DNA of 64,000 bases from positions 310,001-374,000 of the forward strand of contig JAJSPD010000010.1 in assembly GCA_021307315.1 (NCBI GenBank). The letters are read 5' to 3'. Each line of letters begins with the position of its first letter. Within the stretch, counting starts at the first letter, position 1. Shown here in pieces: positions 46,501-57,530 of the stretch. Below the pieces are notes generated by a model that was given only the letters and a program-made list of their open reading frames with translations, had not been told where the DNA came from and ran no database searches. Position numbers and translations under genes: made by a program. This DNA is from Bisporella sp. PMI_857. Taxonomy: Eukaryota; Ascomycota; Leotiomycetes; Helotiales; Helotiaceae.

Positions 46501-47265
46501 GTTCAACCGGTGAGCTTCGTGGAGGCAGAAAAAATAAAGAAGTCTTAGAATCTAGGCCAGTGACTTTTCGAATATTAGCTAGACGTTCTTCGACATCAGG
46601 AGATTTGATTATAGATCCTTCGCTCAGTAAGGCAACTATAAGTCGAGTTTTGTAGCCAGATCTACTTAACACGCTTTTGATATTTGTAACATCTGTTTTT
46701 AACTGGTTGTCTTGCAAGGTTGATAGTTTAGGATCAGACGTAAATTTATAGAAAGACACATAAGCACTCGGCACGGAGTCCTGATGTTTCTCAATCCACT
46801 TAGCATCAATTAGGCCATCGGGGAACAGTGGAGAGTCTGGACTCAAGGGTGATAAAGGCGAATGGGCAACAGGCCGTGGCATGGGACTAATGTCTCGAGA
46901 CTCAGGCTGTCTGGCAGATGGCGCATGAAGCTGGGCACTGCGAGGGGGAAGAATATAATCCTAGCATATTTCAGTAAGTCGAAAATGTTGGCTCGAACTG
47001 GTTCAAATACTCTGCCAACAGCCTTTATCTTGAACTTGTTCCTCCCGCTGTGCTCCCTACCATTCCATGCGAGTCCTTCGGCATCTCTATCCTCAAAATG
47101 CCTCAACAAAACTTGGGAGTCTTCGTCCTCAATTAGTGGCACATCAGACGTAATACGAAAACCTGGCACTTCTGTGTCGATGCTTTGCTTTGAACTTCCG
47201 CCCAAACCTGACACTACCAGAAACGGCACATTATGTGCCACATAGGCTGGCGCATATCCATCCAT
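43506..47265 (-). CDS. trappc11: TRAPP complex subunit TRAPPC11 (foie gras / Gryzun family)
   Basis: Exons 47265-47011, 46960-45385 and 45334-43506, giving 1219 residues. The start ATG opens MDGYAPAYVAHNVPFLVVSG, a typical first strand. Exon 2 begins DYILPPRSAQ and covers the foie-gras domain 1: FPDGLIDAKWIEKHQ, VSFYKFTSDPKL, HARRKRNRGVIPPPSSPP and YDFKLGIFAEFRQEMDAAVR, with helical repeats around HHAGYWYRLASQHLVRRRAL. Exon 3 holds the beta-rich Gryzun C-terminal half (EVKVEFQGSWKPILIKH, RTVTFQLLPFSRGDWIGPIR). TRAPPC11 acts in ER-to-Golgi transport as part of metazoan/fungal TRAPP III. Intron 2 uses a less usual GTTCGT donor. It was chosen because it keeps phase and yields NFVYRSKWHYD. Confidence 0.92.
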
Positions 47266-47940
47266 TGCTTCGCGACTTTGACTCCATATGCAAGATCGTT
47301 CCAGCTCTGCAATAGCTTGATGGCGAAACCTGCTCTTGTTCTTGGGCAACGAGCTGTAGTTATTCAAGGATGGAAACCCTCCATGATATAACACAACTTG
47401 GCCCAATTAGCAGATTTTCTAGTCCCGCAGAAGGTACCCTTAACGCTTTTGAGGTATTAAGAATTATAAAACCATAAAGCAAATCGGCTTAAACACTTTC
47501 AGTGGTGGTATAAAATAATGTTCAGGTGAAGGCTGCCAAGCCTCGGAGCCCTGCCACACTACGCGGATCTATCCCCATGCATTTGACGCAGCCTTGCTAC
47601 ATTCGCACGATTTGCTTCTCACCTCGCAACATACTAACAGAGAACGACATTGCGATTTGTTCGACTCGATACAATCTGCCAGAGACTGCGGCAGTGTTTA
47701 CTTCGCCCATTTTCTCTGGACGATAGATCCTAGTTTTACAATTGAACTCGGCAGGGCCAGCGGCCCATTCAAGGTACACTTGCCATCGACCTAGCCACTC
47801 TTAAGAGAAGATTTCTGCGGAATCGATTGTCACGGATATATTAGCATTGTCTGCATCCGTAGAAGCTCTATGCGCTCCCGCGCGTAGAATGTTCTGGCAA
47901 TAGAAGACAATTCCACAGATTACAAACTAAAGCAGCTACA
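47266..47940. promoter_or_regulatory. divergent intergenic region
   Basis: 675 bases between the divergent starts of TRAPPC11 and RXT2. Small frames at 47526-47794 have no motif. Two promoters are expected here. Confidence 0.45.
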
Positions 47941-49588
47941 ATGTCGCAAGCAGTCATTTTCGCAGAGACAATTGCTGGCATGAAAAGAGCCGTCAAAAGA
48001 CGGGAATATGGTAGGTCATTCATACCGTAGCTTGTGGGCATCATCTAATTGCTTCCGATCTCTAGACTCAGACTCAGACAGCTCAATCGAACATCTTACC
48101 AACCGAGGGAACAAGTTGAAAAGAAAAGCAAGATATGTTCGCCAGGGTCAACTTGCTCCTCCTACAGGTCCCCCGACATATAAACGAGTATGCGATCGTT
48201 ATTCATTGACAGTAAGAAACTAATAGTTCATAGAAAATCAAGCATGCTGGTTACGAGCGCGAGATCATAAGTCGAAACCCGCCAATAGTCGACGAAGACG
48301 GCTATGAAGTCGATAGCGACGACGACGACGAGACAGCGCAGGATGCGGTAGCGGCAGCAGCGGAGTTCGACCCGTACGCGGATGTGAAGATTGAATGTGA
48401 GGAATCCCATACCCAAACTAAGGCAGATAGCAATAGATAGCTAACAGCAACCCTCCAGATCTCCTTGCGCCTTTGACTTCCGCGGCTGATTTACCTAACC
48501 ACCCTACATTATCGAAACCTTTCCTGTCAAAGACACTCACCGAACTTACCAAACAAGCTGGGGAAATGGTACACAAAGAGAAAGCGTCCTTATGGAAGAT
48601 TAAGCACTTGTTGACAAAGCTGAGCGGTGATGATACATGGATACCCTGTGAGACTGTTGAAGCAGGCGATGATTTTTTGCACTTCGAAGACGAAAGGGAA
48701 AAGGGGGATAATGTGCTTAGCAAAATCACGGTTAAGGATGATGGAGATCATGCTTCAGTTGGCACGCTGATATCAGAAGACCCTGGCCAGTTACTAGTAG
48801 CAGATCCGGCTCAGACTATTGACAGCATATCCAGGGCGACAAATGCGGAGGTTGAAATGGCCATGAATGAACCTGCTGGAGTTCCAGCAGAGAAGAACTC
48901 AGAGACAATGAATGCCGAGAGGCCATCGATAGACGCCACAGGAGAACAAAACCATAGTATTTCTGAAGAAATATCAAACGGAGTTTCGAAAGTTGATGGG
49001 AATGAGCTCATGGACGTGGACACCGCGTCGCCTGGCGTGGTTGAGTCCGGAAATAACATAAACAAAGATGTTATTGATAGTGTGAACGCTGGCGATGTTG
49101 AGGAAGGAGATCAGGGCGATGCTCCTGCTCCTCATCGCATGCGCACACGGGCGCAAGCACAAGCTGCAACGGATACCGCAACAAGCCGGACGCGGTCTGC
49201 AACCCCAGACTCTAGCATGGAGTCGTTTGTACATCCATACTTCTTAGCACCGGCAAGCTCTCACCCAGATCGAGATCTAGGTCTTCCACAGCAAGAAGTG
49301 GAGGATGTAAGACGAATACTGCAGCTGTATATTCAAAAGCAGGAAGAAGTCTGCAGGGGTGCAGAGAGGCTATATGAAGGACTTCTAAAAGCCGAAAGAT
49401 ACCGGAAAACGGTCATGAAATGGGCCAAAGCAGAAGCGCATGTGGGCGTGAATCGTGACATGTCTGATGGTGAAGACTGGTACGACAAAGAGGAATGGGG
49501 CTTGGATGAGGATCTTAAAAAGGGGGAGAATGAGGAGGAGGAAGACCCTCAAACAGTGGCCAAGAAGACGAGGGCACGAAGACAGTGA
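47941..49588 (+). CDS. rxt2: Rpd3L histone deacetylase complex subunit Rxt2
   Basis: Exons 47941-48010, 48066-48187, 48234-48396 and 48459-49588, giving 494 residues. The conserved Rxt2 N-terminal domain is split over all four exons: KRAVKRREYDSDSDSS, GNKLKRKARYVRQGQLAPPT, HAGYEREIISRNPPIVDEDG followed by YEVDSDDDDE, then PLTSAADLPNHPTLSKPF and VHKEKASLWKIKHLLTKLSG. The rest is acidic and disordered until a C-terminal helical block (QQEVEDVRRILQLYIQKQEE and LYEGLLKAERYRKTVMKWAK). Rxt2 is a specific subunit of the large Rpd3 deacetylase complex in the nucleus. The aspartate run comes from a CGA/GAC trinucleotide repeat near 48313-48333. Confidence 0.92.
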
Positions 49589-50006
49589 TTGACTAATCTT
49601 AGCGCCTGCGGGAACACGGCGTAACGGTATAAGGATCTAGGACCTGGGGGAGTTTTTACGAGCAAAAGATACCACTACAATGAATGTGTCACATTTTCTT
49701 GACACATTTGCTTCACTACGGGTCTGACAAATTTATGTAAAACGTAGCAACTATGTTCAACTCTTACTCCGAAACACAAACTATAGTCAGTGTGCTTCAT
49801 TATACTATGCTTCCACAAGTACAACTGTATCCGTTGCTCAACGTCTGTCACAAGCCCCTGATTTTGCCCCGCTTGCAAGCGAGGATGGACGTCATGCAGA
49901 AATTGTTGAAATGTCCAACTTGTACCAGCAATACATTGTCAGATTTTCTAGCTGCTTAACTCCCACGATAACAACTTTCAGTTTAGAGATATAGACACCG
50001 AATAAA
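49589..50006. other. intergenic, promoter of OPI3
   Basis: 418 bases between co-oriented genes. The overlapping small frames on both strands have no motif. Confidence 0.5.
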
Positions 50007-50784
50007 ATGGCTAGTTTAATAGATTACAGCAAGGGTCTCATAGACTTTGACCAGAAAAGTCTTGCTGGTAATGTCCACAGCTATTGAAATCGAACACAGT
50101 AATTAACATATATCAACTAGTTGCCGCCGCATCAATTGCTTTTAATCCAATCTTCTGGAAGTAAGATCTCCCTTGCGTATTCCCGCTTCCCAGACTAACC
50201 TTCTACAGTACCATCGCACGTCAAGGTAGCTATTCTCCCCAACCCCGCTCACACCCCAAGCCAACACCATCCTAGAATACCACAATAAAGTCCTCACCAA
50301 GCTTGCCAATGGAAACTCCCTATATGGCTGCTATGGCCTGGCAGTAGCAATATTCTCTCTTGGCATCTTCCGCGATGCCCTCTACGAACGCGCCCTCCGC
50401 GCCCAACCTACCTACGCGCCGTTTCTCGAACCCACCTTCCAATACTTGGCCTACGCTCTTCTAGTTACCGGTAATGTTCTTGTCTTGTCTTCAATGTGGG
50501 CACTGGGTATTACAGGGACTTATCTGGGCGATTATTTTGGCATTTTGATGGATACGATGGTGACGGGATTTCCCTTTAATGTCTGTAGTGCGCCAATGTA
50601 TTATGGAAGCACGATGAGCTTTCTAGGAACGGCAATCTTGTTTGGAAAGCCGGCTGGTGTGTTGTTAACGGTTGAGGTCCTGGTTGTCTACCTTATTGCG
50701 TTGAGATTCGAGGATCCATTTACGGCGGGCATCTATCAGAAAAGAGCAGAAAGTGTGAAGAGGGGCGGAAAGAAGGAGTTGTAG
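50007..50784 (+). CDS. opi3: phospholipid methyltransferase Opi3/Pem2
   Basis: Exons 50007-50067, 50121-50160, 50209-50225 and 50276-50784. The third exon is only 17 bases. The joined protein has 208 residues, almost the size of yeast Opi3 (206). The sequence starts MASLIDYSKGLIDFDQKS and passes AAASIAFNPIFWNTIARQ. EYHNKVLTKLANGNSLYGCY follows, then four hydrophobic helices. The SAM-binding methyltransferase signature lies in GTYLGDYFGILM and FPFNVCSAPMYYGSTMSFLG, with the conserved ER..RFEDPFTAGIYQKR end. The enzyme converts monomethyl- and dimethyl-phosphatidylethanolamine to phosphatidylcholine in the ER. A lysine-rich C terminus (KKEL) fits ER residency. Confidence 0.95.
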
Positions 50785-51527
50785 GGGGGATGGGGAGGAA
50801 GGGAGGTGAGTAGGTGAGGATAATGATGGGGTAATCATTGTAAAGAGATTGGGCAAAGAAGACAATTATGTCTGGAGCATTGCATATTGTGGCGCAGGAA
50901 ACAAAACATCGACAACATGGGGGATTCAACAGCAACAAAAGTTTGCAGGCATTGCGTTTGTTATCAACTACATTCTGCATTGTAGGCGTTTCGGGTGGTA
51001 GGTATAGGTTGCGTCTCTAGGAGGAGAGTGAGGTCGTCTTGGTGATGCCGTTTACTTTGATGATTTGCCAGAGTCTCATATTCAACTAAAGCACTTCAAC
51101 CTTCCATATGCGCCAATTACCTTATTCCAATGCGCCTCCTGCTGAAATATCCGTTGATTAGGTAAGGATACGTGAGATATGTAAGGTGCAGTTGGCTATT
51201 TTATGAATATTTAAATCCCATCCTTACTAAGTACTGGCTGCAAAATCGAGCATATCAAGCATCTATATGTAGACTATCTCCAGGATGGATCAATTCATTC
51301 GTCATAGCATCATGTGCTTGTATGCGCCACATTTATGAGCACAAACAGCCTCATGTGGCTTCCCTCCAGCCCTCACAGATCTCCAGGTAGGGCAATGTGA
51401 AGAAGGTTCTTTCTGCTTTGCATGTCACGAAAGAATTGCTTTGTTCTCCCAGTTTCCAAAATTTGGGTACGAAAGTTCCACACCGTCGTCAAATATCATC
51501 TCTGTCTACAGAACCTAAGCCATCAAA
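50785..51527. other. intergenic, no supported gene
   Basis: 743 bases. The frame at 51172-51390 and the antisense frames 50665-50980 have no motif. The last 100 bases may be 5' UTR of the MYND gene. Confidence 0.5.
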
Positions 51528-52130
51528 ATGGAAGGTACAGCCGGAGGAAGCTGTGCTACCTGTCACAAGTCTCAACATGAACTTGCCAGCACGTTGAAGA
51601 AATGTGGAAGATGTCGAGCAACCTCATATTGCAGCCAAGAATGCCAGAAAGCAGACTGGAAAACTCACAAGCACACCTGCCGTCCTCAAGGGGCTTCCAA
51701 CCCAACATCTGGTCCTCACAACCCGGGTTTTTACGCTGCCGAGCAGCTTACCGGTCTGGCCGACGGTGATTGGTTGCACAAACTGGCTGAGCAGGAGGTG
51801 TACAATTACCTGGTTGACTGTTTCCGGATGCGGGTGGAGGATGAGTATCGGTTCGGTGGCGACGCGAGCGCGGTGCATAGGGGTGAGGATTCTATGGATG
51901 AGTTTAGGGAGTTCTTGAAGCTCGTGGAAAGGAGAGAGACGTTGCTGCCGAGCTGGTGGAATGCGCAGAAGCGACTGGCCTGTGAGCAGTCAGCCGTTCG
52001 GGCGGAGAATTGGAGCAATATTAATCAGGCCATTGAGAAGTCGGATATTCGGGAGCATTACCAAGATAATATGATGCCGATGAAGCTGCGAGTGCTAGGA
52101 GAGCAGATTTATGGAAAGGGGTTCTTGTAA
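51528..52130 (+). CDS. MYND zinc-finger protein
   Basis: Single exon, 200 residues from ATG at 51528. A complete MYND finger sits at the very start: C9 and C12 (CATCHKS), C26-x2-C29 (CGRCR), then YCSQECQKADWKTHKHTC, giving all eight Cys/His ligands. The remaining 145 residues are a helical domain (WLHKLAEQEVYNYLVDCFRM, then EFREFLKLVERRETLLPSWW). No SET motif is present, so this is the small MYND-only class common in fungi. These usually act as protein-protein interaction adaptors in the nucleus or cytosol. The precise role is unknown. Confidence 0.9.
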   Translation: MEGTAGGSCATCHKSQHELASTLKKCGRCRATSYCSQECQKADWKTHKHTCRPQGASNPTSGPHNPGFYAAEQLTGLADGDWLHKLAEQEVYNYLVDCFRMRVEDEYRFGGDASAVHRGEDSMDEFREFLKLVERRETLLPSWWNAQKRLACEQSAVRAENWSNINQAIEKSDIREHYQDNMMPMKLRVLGEQIYGKGFL

Positions 52131-52500
52131 ACTATGACAACCGTGCCATCATGAGTCTACCTTCGTCGTAGTGTACATCAGCCATCTTACTGGCAATAGC
52201 ATTCTAATGTCTCCTTCAAAGTTATATCCGTTTCAATGCCAAGGGAACGAGAGGCCACCTCTAATTTGTAACGTAATTAAGATGATTATGAAATTGGTAG
52301 CTTTCAGTCATGCCGTTTTCCATCCTCACCTAGAATGCCCTGCTCTGATACTGTACAGATTGCCCATACGCCACAAATCCAACGCTAAAACTCAATCCAC
52401 CCTTTCCGCCTATTCCTACATACTATCGTAACGTGGACTTGCTGTTCGACCTAAGAACAGCCGGTCTATTCCATGAGCAAAGTAGACAGCCATTAGTAGT
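52131..52500. other. intergenic between convergent genes
   Basis: 370 bases between the stops of the MYND gene and the C2H2 gene. No gene supported. Confidence 0.5.
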
Positions 52501-53932
52501 TTAGACAGGCGACTCACGGTCCTGTCTCAAAGACCCGACAAGGAGTGCTACATCCCTTCTCCTCGCGAGTCCACTTAGCATCATGAATGTTCGATAGTCA
52601 TACCGATACCCTGGCATGATGACCCCATCTGCATTCATAATGCCTATGCACCGCTCGAGGGCTAGAGAACGGCCGCGGATGCTATTAGACGCGACTTCTG
52701 CTACTTCCTTAGTGTTGTCTTGATCGGGCTGTATGCTATCATCTAGCTCAAAGATTCCACGTGCCAGATTTTTGAACAAAGGGGTGCGGAAGAGTTCCCA
52801 ATGCTTTGCCATGGTCGGCTCTACCCAATCCTCTCCATTACCTACAGGAGGGGGCTCCGCTGCTGCTGCCACTATTTCGCCGACGCTCTGAACAACCGGT
52901 GATGCAGCCCTCTTGATTGCATCAGCAGTCAATGCTGCGCTTCCTGCTATAACCTGTTCTCTAGCACTGTTGTAGGCAATTTCGCCTTCGATAACCTTGT
53001 CTAATAGTACTTCTTTCTCAATCCATTCTTGCTTCCGTAATGCCTCTATGCTTTCACATTGTTGTTTCAGAGATATTCCTTCTTCATCTGCCCAATGTAT
53101 CTGCCGTCGTAAAAGACGGTACAGCTCTTTTGCACCTCTGGCTTCTTCCTCAACCGTAAAGCCTAGCTCAGGAGGGAAAGAAGATGTCCATCCAGCCGCA
53201 TCTTGTCCATTTGTTACGCCATTCGAGGATGCATGATGTTCTATTGGTGGCTGGGCCAATTTGTTGTGATTGATGATTTTTAGTCGCTGCTTTGCTGTTT
53301 GAGTCTTGGGAATAGGATCAGAGGGCCGAAGGGGTTCTGTATCATGAACTGTCCGCATATGTTTTGCTAGGGCATCCGATCGTGTAAAGGCTCGGTCACA
53401 TTCTGAAGACACAATGTTAAAATTTACTCAATATTGGAAAACATCAAAACATACCGGGTAATAGGCAGATAAAAGGCTTCTCGCGAGTGTGACTTCTCAT
53501 GTGGGACTTCAATGCATAGCCACTAGCATGAGTCTGGCTCTTCCTCTGGCAATCCACCCATTCACACGTATATTTCTTTGTCCGATTCTCAATATGCTCA
53601 TTATTTATATGGTTCACCAACTTGTCATTATCTCCTAGATCCCCAGCATCGCAGTCCTCCCATGCGCAAACTGTAATCTGCTCATGCGTGTCATCTTCAT
53701 CAGGTCTGCCATTGCTCGGCGTATTTGGGACATCGCCATCAGTATCAGAGGATATGTAACCTGCGACAACTTCGTCTTGTATAGAGACAGGAGTGGCGCG
53801 CGAAGGAGAACCCTCAATCTTCTGTCGTTTCGCGGGAGGCATTGTTACCATGCGTTCGTTTTCTTCCTCTGCTTCGAAGTCATCCGAAGAGAGCATGGAG
53901 AGGGGAGAACCTGGAGGGGATTCGTCGGCCAT
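52501..53932 (-). CDS. iec1: C2H2 zinc-finger protein, Iec1-like INO80 subunit candidate
   Basis: Exons 53932-53455 and 53402-52501, giving 459 residues. After a disordered acidic start (MADESPPGSPLSMLSSDDFE) come GLI-type fingers: CAWEDCDAGDLGDNDKLVNH, CEWVDCQRKSQTHASGYALK, then CLLPECDRAFTRSDALAKHM, in which the splice site falls inside the third finger. The C-terminal region has helices (KELYRLLRRQIHWADEEGIS) and ends with YRYDYRTFMMLSGLARRRDV. The finger series and the helical tail match fission-yeast Iec1 and its filamentous relatives, subunits of the INO80 chromatin remodeller. That identity is likely but not certain, since GLI-type fingers also occur in transcription factors. Confidence 0.8.
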
Positions 53933-54441
53933 TTTATAAAGGTGAGATATCGTTCAAAGGCGAGTATTTGTTTGTGACTGATGTCCGTCATCCATTGATT
54001 CGGACAGCTTGGAGCTTGGGGGTCGCTAGTGACGCCGCCAAGCTTCAGCCGCGCCTACAAAATGCCGTGAAGCCTATTCAGAAATTTTCATACAGCCTTC
54101 CTCATAAAGTGAGAAGAGCACCCAAAAGAGACAAAAGCTTACTCCTCGTGACCAAGAACTACGAATGTAGATTGAATTTTTGGTTGGTTTTGCCCAACCT
54201 AGTTGCAATTAGAAGATATAAGTAAAAGTAAGTACTCAATATTCCTCTTGTCCAGATATCCTCCTCTCTCGAGATGACTACTAGAGTTCTGCAATCCTGA
54301 TGGCCGCTGCCATATGCTGATCAACTCACATTATCACTTTGTCTGAAGAATAGTATCAATCATTTCCCTTGCTGTACTCATTGTCTAGTTACATGCTAAT
54401 CCAAGAAGATGAATATAACAAAACATCTAGCTACCCAGCCT
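53933..54441. other. intergenic
   Basis: 509 bases upstream of the C2H2 gene. The frame at 53842-54225 (+) overlaps its start antisense and has no motif. Confidence 0.5.
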
Positions 54442-55533
54442 CTAGCCATCTAGTGCCTGCTCAAGGTAGGAAGGATAACGACCTCCATCAGCCTTGAAGT
54501 TCTTCAAGATAGAGTCAATCTCAGATATATCCTCATTGCTCAACGCTACCTCATTTGTATTCTCTTCAATACGCTCTGGTTTCGTAGCACCTGGGATAGG
54601 AATGATAACTGGGTTGCCATTTTTGCCGGACAGCTGTCTAACCCATGAGATGGCTAATTGGCCAGTGCTGACTCCCTTCTTCTTCGAAATCTTCTCCAAG
54701 CTCTGGATGAGCTTGATATTGTTTGGAAAGTTCTCTTCGCTGTAACGGGGGAACGCTTTCAAGTAATCTGGGACGTCTGCATATGTTTGAATCTTACCAG
54801 TCAAGATTCCACGACCAAGTGGCGAGTATCTACGATGCTGTTAGTCAAAAGATTTAAATCGTAGTTGAGAGAGAGTGCGTACGCAACGATTGGAATATCA
54901 TTCTTTGCACAAGCCTCAGCGGTACCGTTGGTAAGTGGGTCAACAGCCCAAAGGGAGAGCTCGATTTCAACCGCAACGATCTTGGTGACCTTTGCGGCTC
55001 TCTCGATAGTAGGGCCGAGGACCTCAGATAAGGCGATTCCTCCTATCTTGCCCGTCTTGACATATTCTTCATCGATGACCTTTAACGTAGTCTCGATTGG
55101 AACAGTCCTATCCACTCTCGCGCACTCAAAGATATCAATCTTCTTCTTGCCTTTCAGAAGCTCTATACAATGATCAATGGAGCGACGGACTCCTTCTGGC
55201 GAACCATCTGGCTCGAGGGATTGCAAATTGACTCCACCCTTGATACTAAGGACGACTTTGCCTGCATCTTCAGGATACTTGGTGAAGTACTTCTCCAACA
55301 GAACTAGGCTGTTATACTCGCCGCCATAGATCTCCCCTCCGTTCCAGAAGACCGAGCCATGTGCGATGGCTGCTTTCATAGCTTTAAAGCTCTCTTCTTC
55401 AGGCTGTGGCTGTGGGCGCCAAGTAAGACCTTTTAAGCATTAGATTTAACTCAAATAGTTATAATATGAGTGATGAATTGCCCATAAGTCCATAACCTGT
55501 GCTTCCAACTTCTTTGCCCAATATCTGAACCAT
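54442..55533 (-). CDS. aldo-keto reductase, pyridoxal-reductase-like
   Basis: Exons 55533-55482, 55429-54883 and 54829-54442, giving 328 residues. Exon 1 encodes MVQILGKEVGSTGYGLM plus one base. Exon 2 opens GLTWRPQPQPEEESFKAMKA. The AKR barrel shows NGGEIYG (catalytic Tyr), VVLSIKGGVN (catalytic Lys), DIFECARVD in place of the usual His region, AYSPLGRGILTGK, and VIIPIPGATKPERIEEN for the NADP phosphate. The pattern fits Plr1-type pyridoxal reductases (AKR8), which reduce pyridoxal to pyridoxine with NADPH in the cytosol. A related AKR activity cannot be excluded. No GT lies near the end of exon 1, so intron 1 needs a GC donor (ATGG|GCAATT) or a lost donor. If the splice fails, the protein lacks its first strand. 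Confidence 0.85.
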
Positions 55534-56466
55534 ATTGGACTGTTTCCCAGACCGAGATCGAATGTGCGTATCGGGTTTAACACTAGCGATTGCTGAGAAA
55601 GGCCTTTTAGATTTCGAATAGCTAAGAGAATCTGGAAACGTGAGGTACAGCGGAACACTCTCAACTATATGTACTCTCTCGGAACACGGGCAGTGGAAGT
55701 TGCGCCCATACGACCCCAGTTACATTAACCCGTATGTGACGACACCCGGCCGTACAAAGACGAATGGATCATGGCAGTGGGGTTAAGAAGCTATCCCCGT
55801 ATCGCCATGATGTACTGTACTGTACAGAGTGTAGCTTCCTGCGATTTCAACCGGAAGATGAAGAGCCCTATCTCCTATTATAAGTCCTAGCACCGGGGCA
55901 CCGCAATGAACCCCTTATTAATCCAGAATATAGAATAGACTAGACATATTTAGCTCCCAATTTTTTCCACCATACTATACTCGATGCTTTCGAGAGTTAC
56001 TCCCACACTCCTGTAAGTCGGAGTATTACAAACTCTGTATATAACTTCCGGACATAGCCAATAGGCAATCACATACGCTACGGACATGGATATAGCCTTA
56101 TCCCCGAAGCTGCAAGGGTGATATTCCGGTTATCACCCAATGCAGGCGGTAATATCATTGCATAGATATATGTTGATTCCTTTCGCTGTCTAGAATATAA
56201 CTAGAAGCTAGGGATAGGATGCACTTTGGCTAAGAGTTAAAGTTGGACAGATGATGATATTAGTTCTAGCGCTGCGGGTTAGCACATTAGAGATTTCTAT
56301 TTTTGGCTAAGAAGGTACATAATTACGAAAGTCGTGAGGTACTGTCAATGGATGCCTCAAATACGGTCATTGAAGGAACCGGTACTATCTGATATATCCT
56401 ACATATCGTACAAAACACCAAAGTCCTACGGACCTTATGAAGTCTGATTTTATCAAATCGTCCCAT
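55534..56466. other. intergenic, no supported gene
   Basis: 933 bases with no motif-bearing frame. The frame at 56385-56612 (-) overlaps the last exon of the next gene in the wrong phase. Confidence 0.55.
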
Positions 56467-57134
56467 CTATCTGCTCTTTCCAAATAGCTTCTTCTTCCTC
56501 TGGCTTGCGCTCTCCTCATTCTTGAACGGAAAGCCACTTGTTCTCTTGTCTGCACCAGTCTTTCTACTGATCCTGCCAGAGGTGCTAGCGAAAAGGATGC
56601 ACCATAGTCCAATGGCCCCTAAAATAGAACTTCCTACAACGCCCAACGCAAAGGGAAATCTACCTGTGGTAGTATACCATGTGTAACAGTAGAAGGCATT
56701 CGCAGAGTGATATACAGTACCAATGGTGAGGGTAGGAACTGCATACGGAGCTTTTGGGTCGGACGCCTCAGTTGTGACAGCAGCATTGGTGGCTATAATT
56801 ATAGTTTAGTGGCTTGGTATGTAAAGAAGTTTCAGTTGTGTTTAAGCTCACTCTCTGATATCGAGGAAGTCAGTGGTACCGATCCTGTTAAGAGGACAAT
56901 CAAAATTCCTAAGGTGAAGAGAGACAACCCTAATGACTTTGCAAAGTACTCTTCGATGGCTGTGGGCTCCCGTACCTCAGGTGATAGCAAGGCGATTATA
57001 ATCGTAGGATAAATAACCAGAGGGAAGGACTGAAGGGTAAGCCATCCTGCGGTACCGTAACTGAATGAATAGAATACCTAGAGAACATGGTTAGAGATGT
57101 TCTGTGTAACTGAGATTGGTATACATACGTCCAT
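56467..57134 (-). CDS. small multi-pass membrane protein conserved in filamentous fungi
   Basis: Exons 57134-57129, 57077-56852 and 56792-56467, giving 185 residues. The first coding exon is just ATGGAC. Reading: MDVFYSFSYGTAGWLTLQSF, a hydrophobic helix (PLVIYPTIIIALLSPEVREP), SLGLSLFTLGILIVLLTGSV, then after the second intron PYAVPTLTIGTVYHSANAFY and FALGVVGSSILGAIGLWCIL. It ends with the basic FASTSGRISRKTGADKRTSG and KKKLFGKSR. Four hydrophobic segments are expected. The order of segments is characteristic of an unnamed family I recall from filamentous ascomycetes. The basic tail suggests a cytosolic C terminus and perhaps ER location. Function unknown. None of the exons appears as a long open frame, so it is easy to miss. 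Confidence 0.75.
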
Positions 57135-57530
57135 GATGATTGATCTTAAAAGAATACCAAGAAGTTTTATGTACTCAATGGAATAAATATGAAAGTGAAA
57201 AGATGAATGTCAGATACAGTGAAGAATAACCGTGAGCTTCTCGATGGGCATGTTCAGAATTACCTACGTCACACAAGGCTGAGAACATTTGCTAGCGCGG
57301 GGGTACGCCACACCCTCCTTCAGGCTCCGCGAATCGGCAGACATGCTTATCAATAACCATAACTTTTTTCTTCTGATAAACTGCAAATCGAACATCTCCG
57401 CTACGAACGATTTCTTTGCCTAGATCTCGAAAATCACTCAATATATAAGTTCAGCTTCATCTTTAAATACAGAACTTTCTTAGGGAAAAGTTAAGATCTA
57501 GTCCGGCGAAAGCTGGCAAGTGCAATCAAC
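57135..57530. promoter_or_regulatory. divergent intergenic region
   Basis: 396 bases between the divergent starts of the membrane-protein gene and NAR1. No specific site recognised. Confidence 0.45.
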
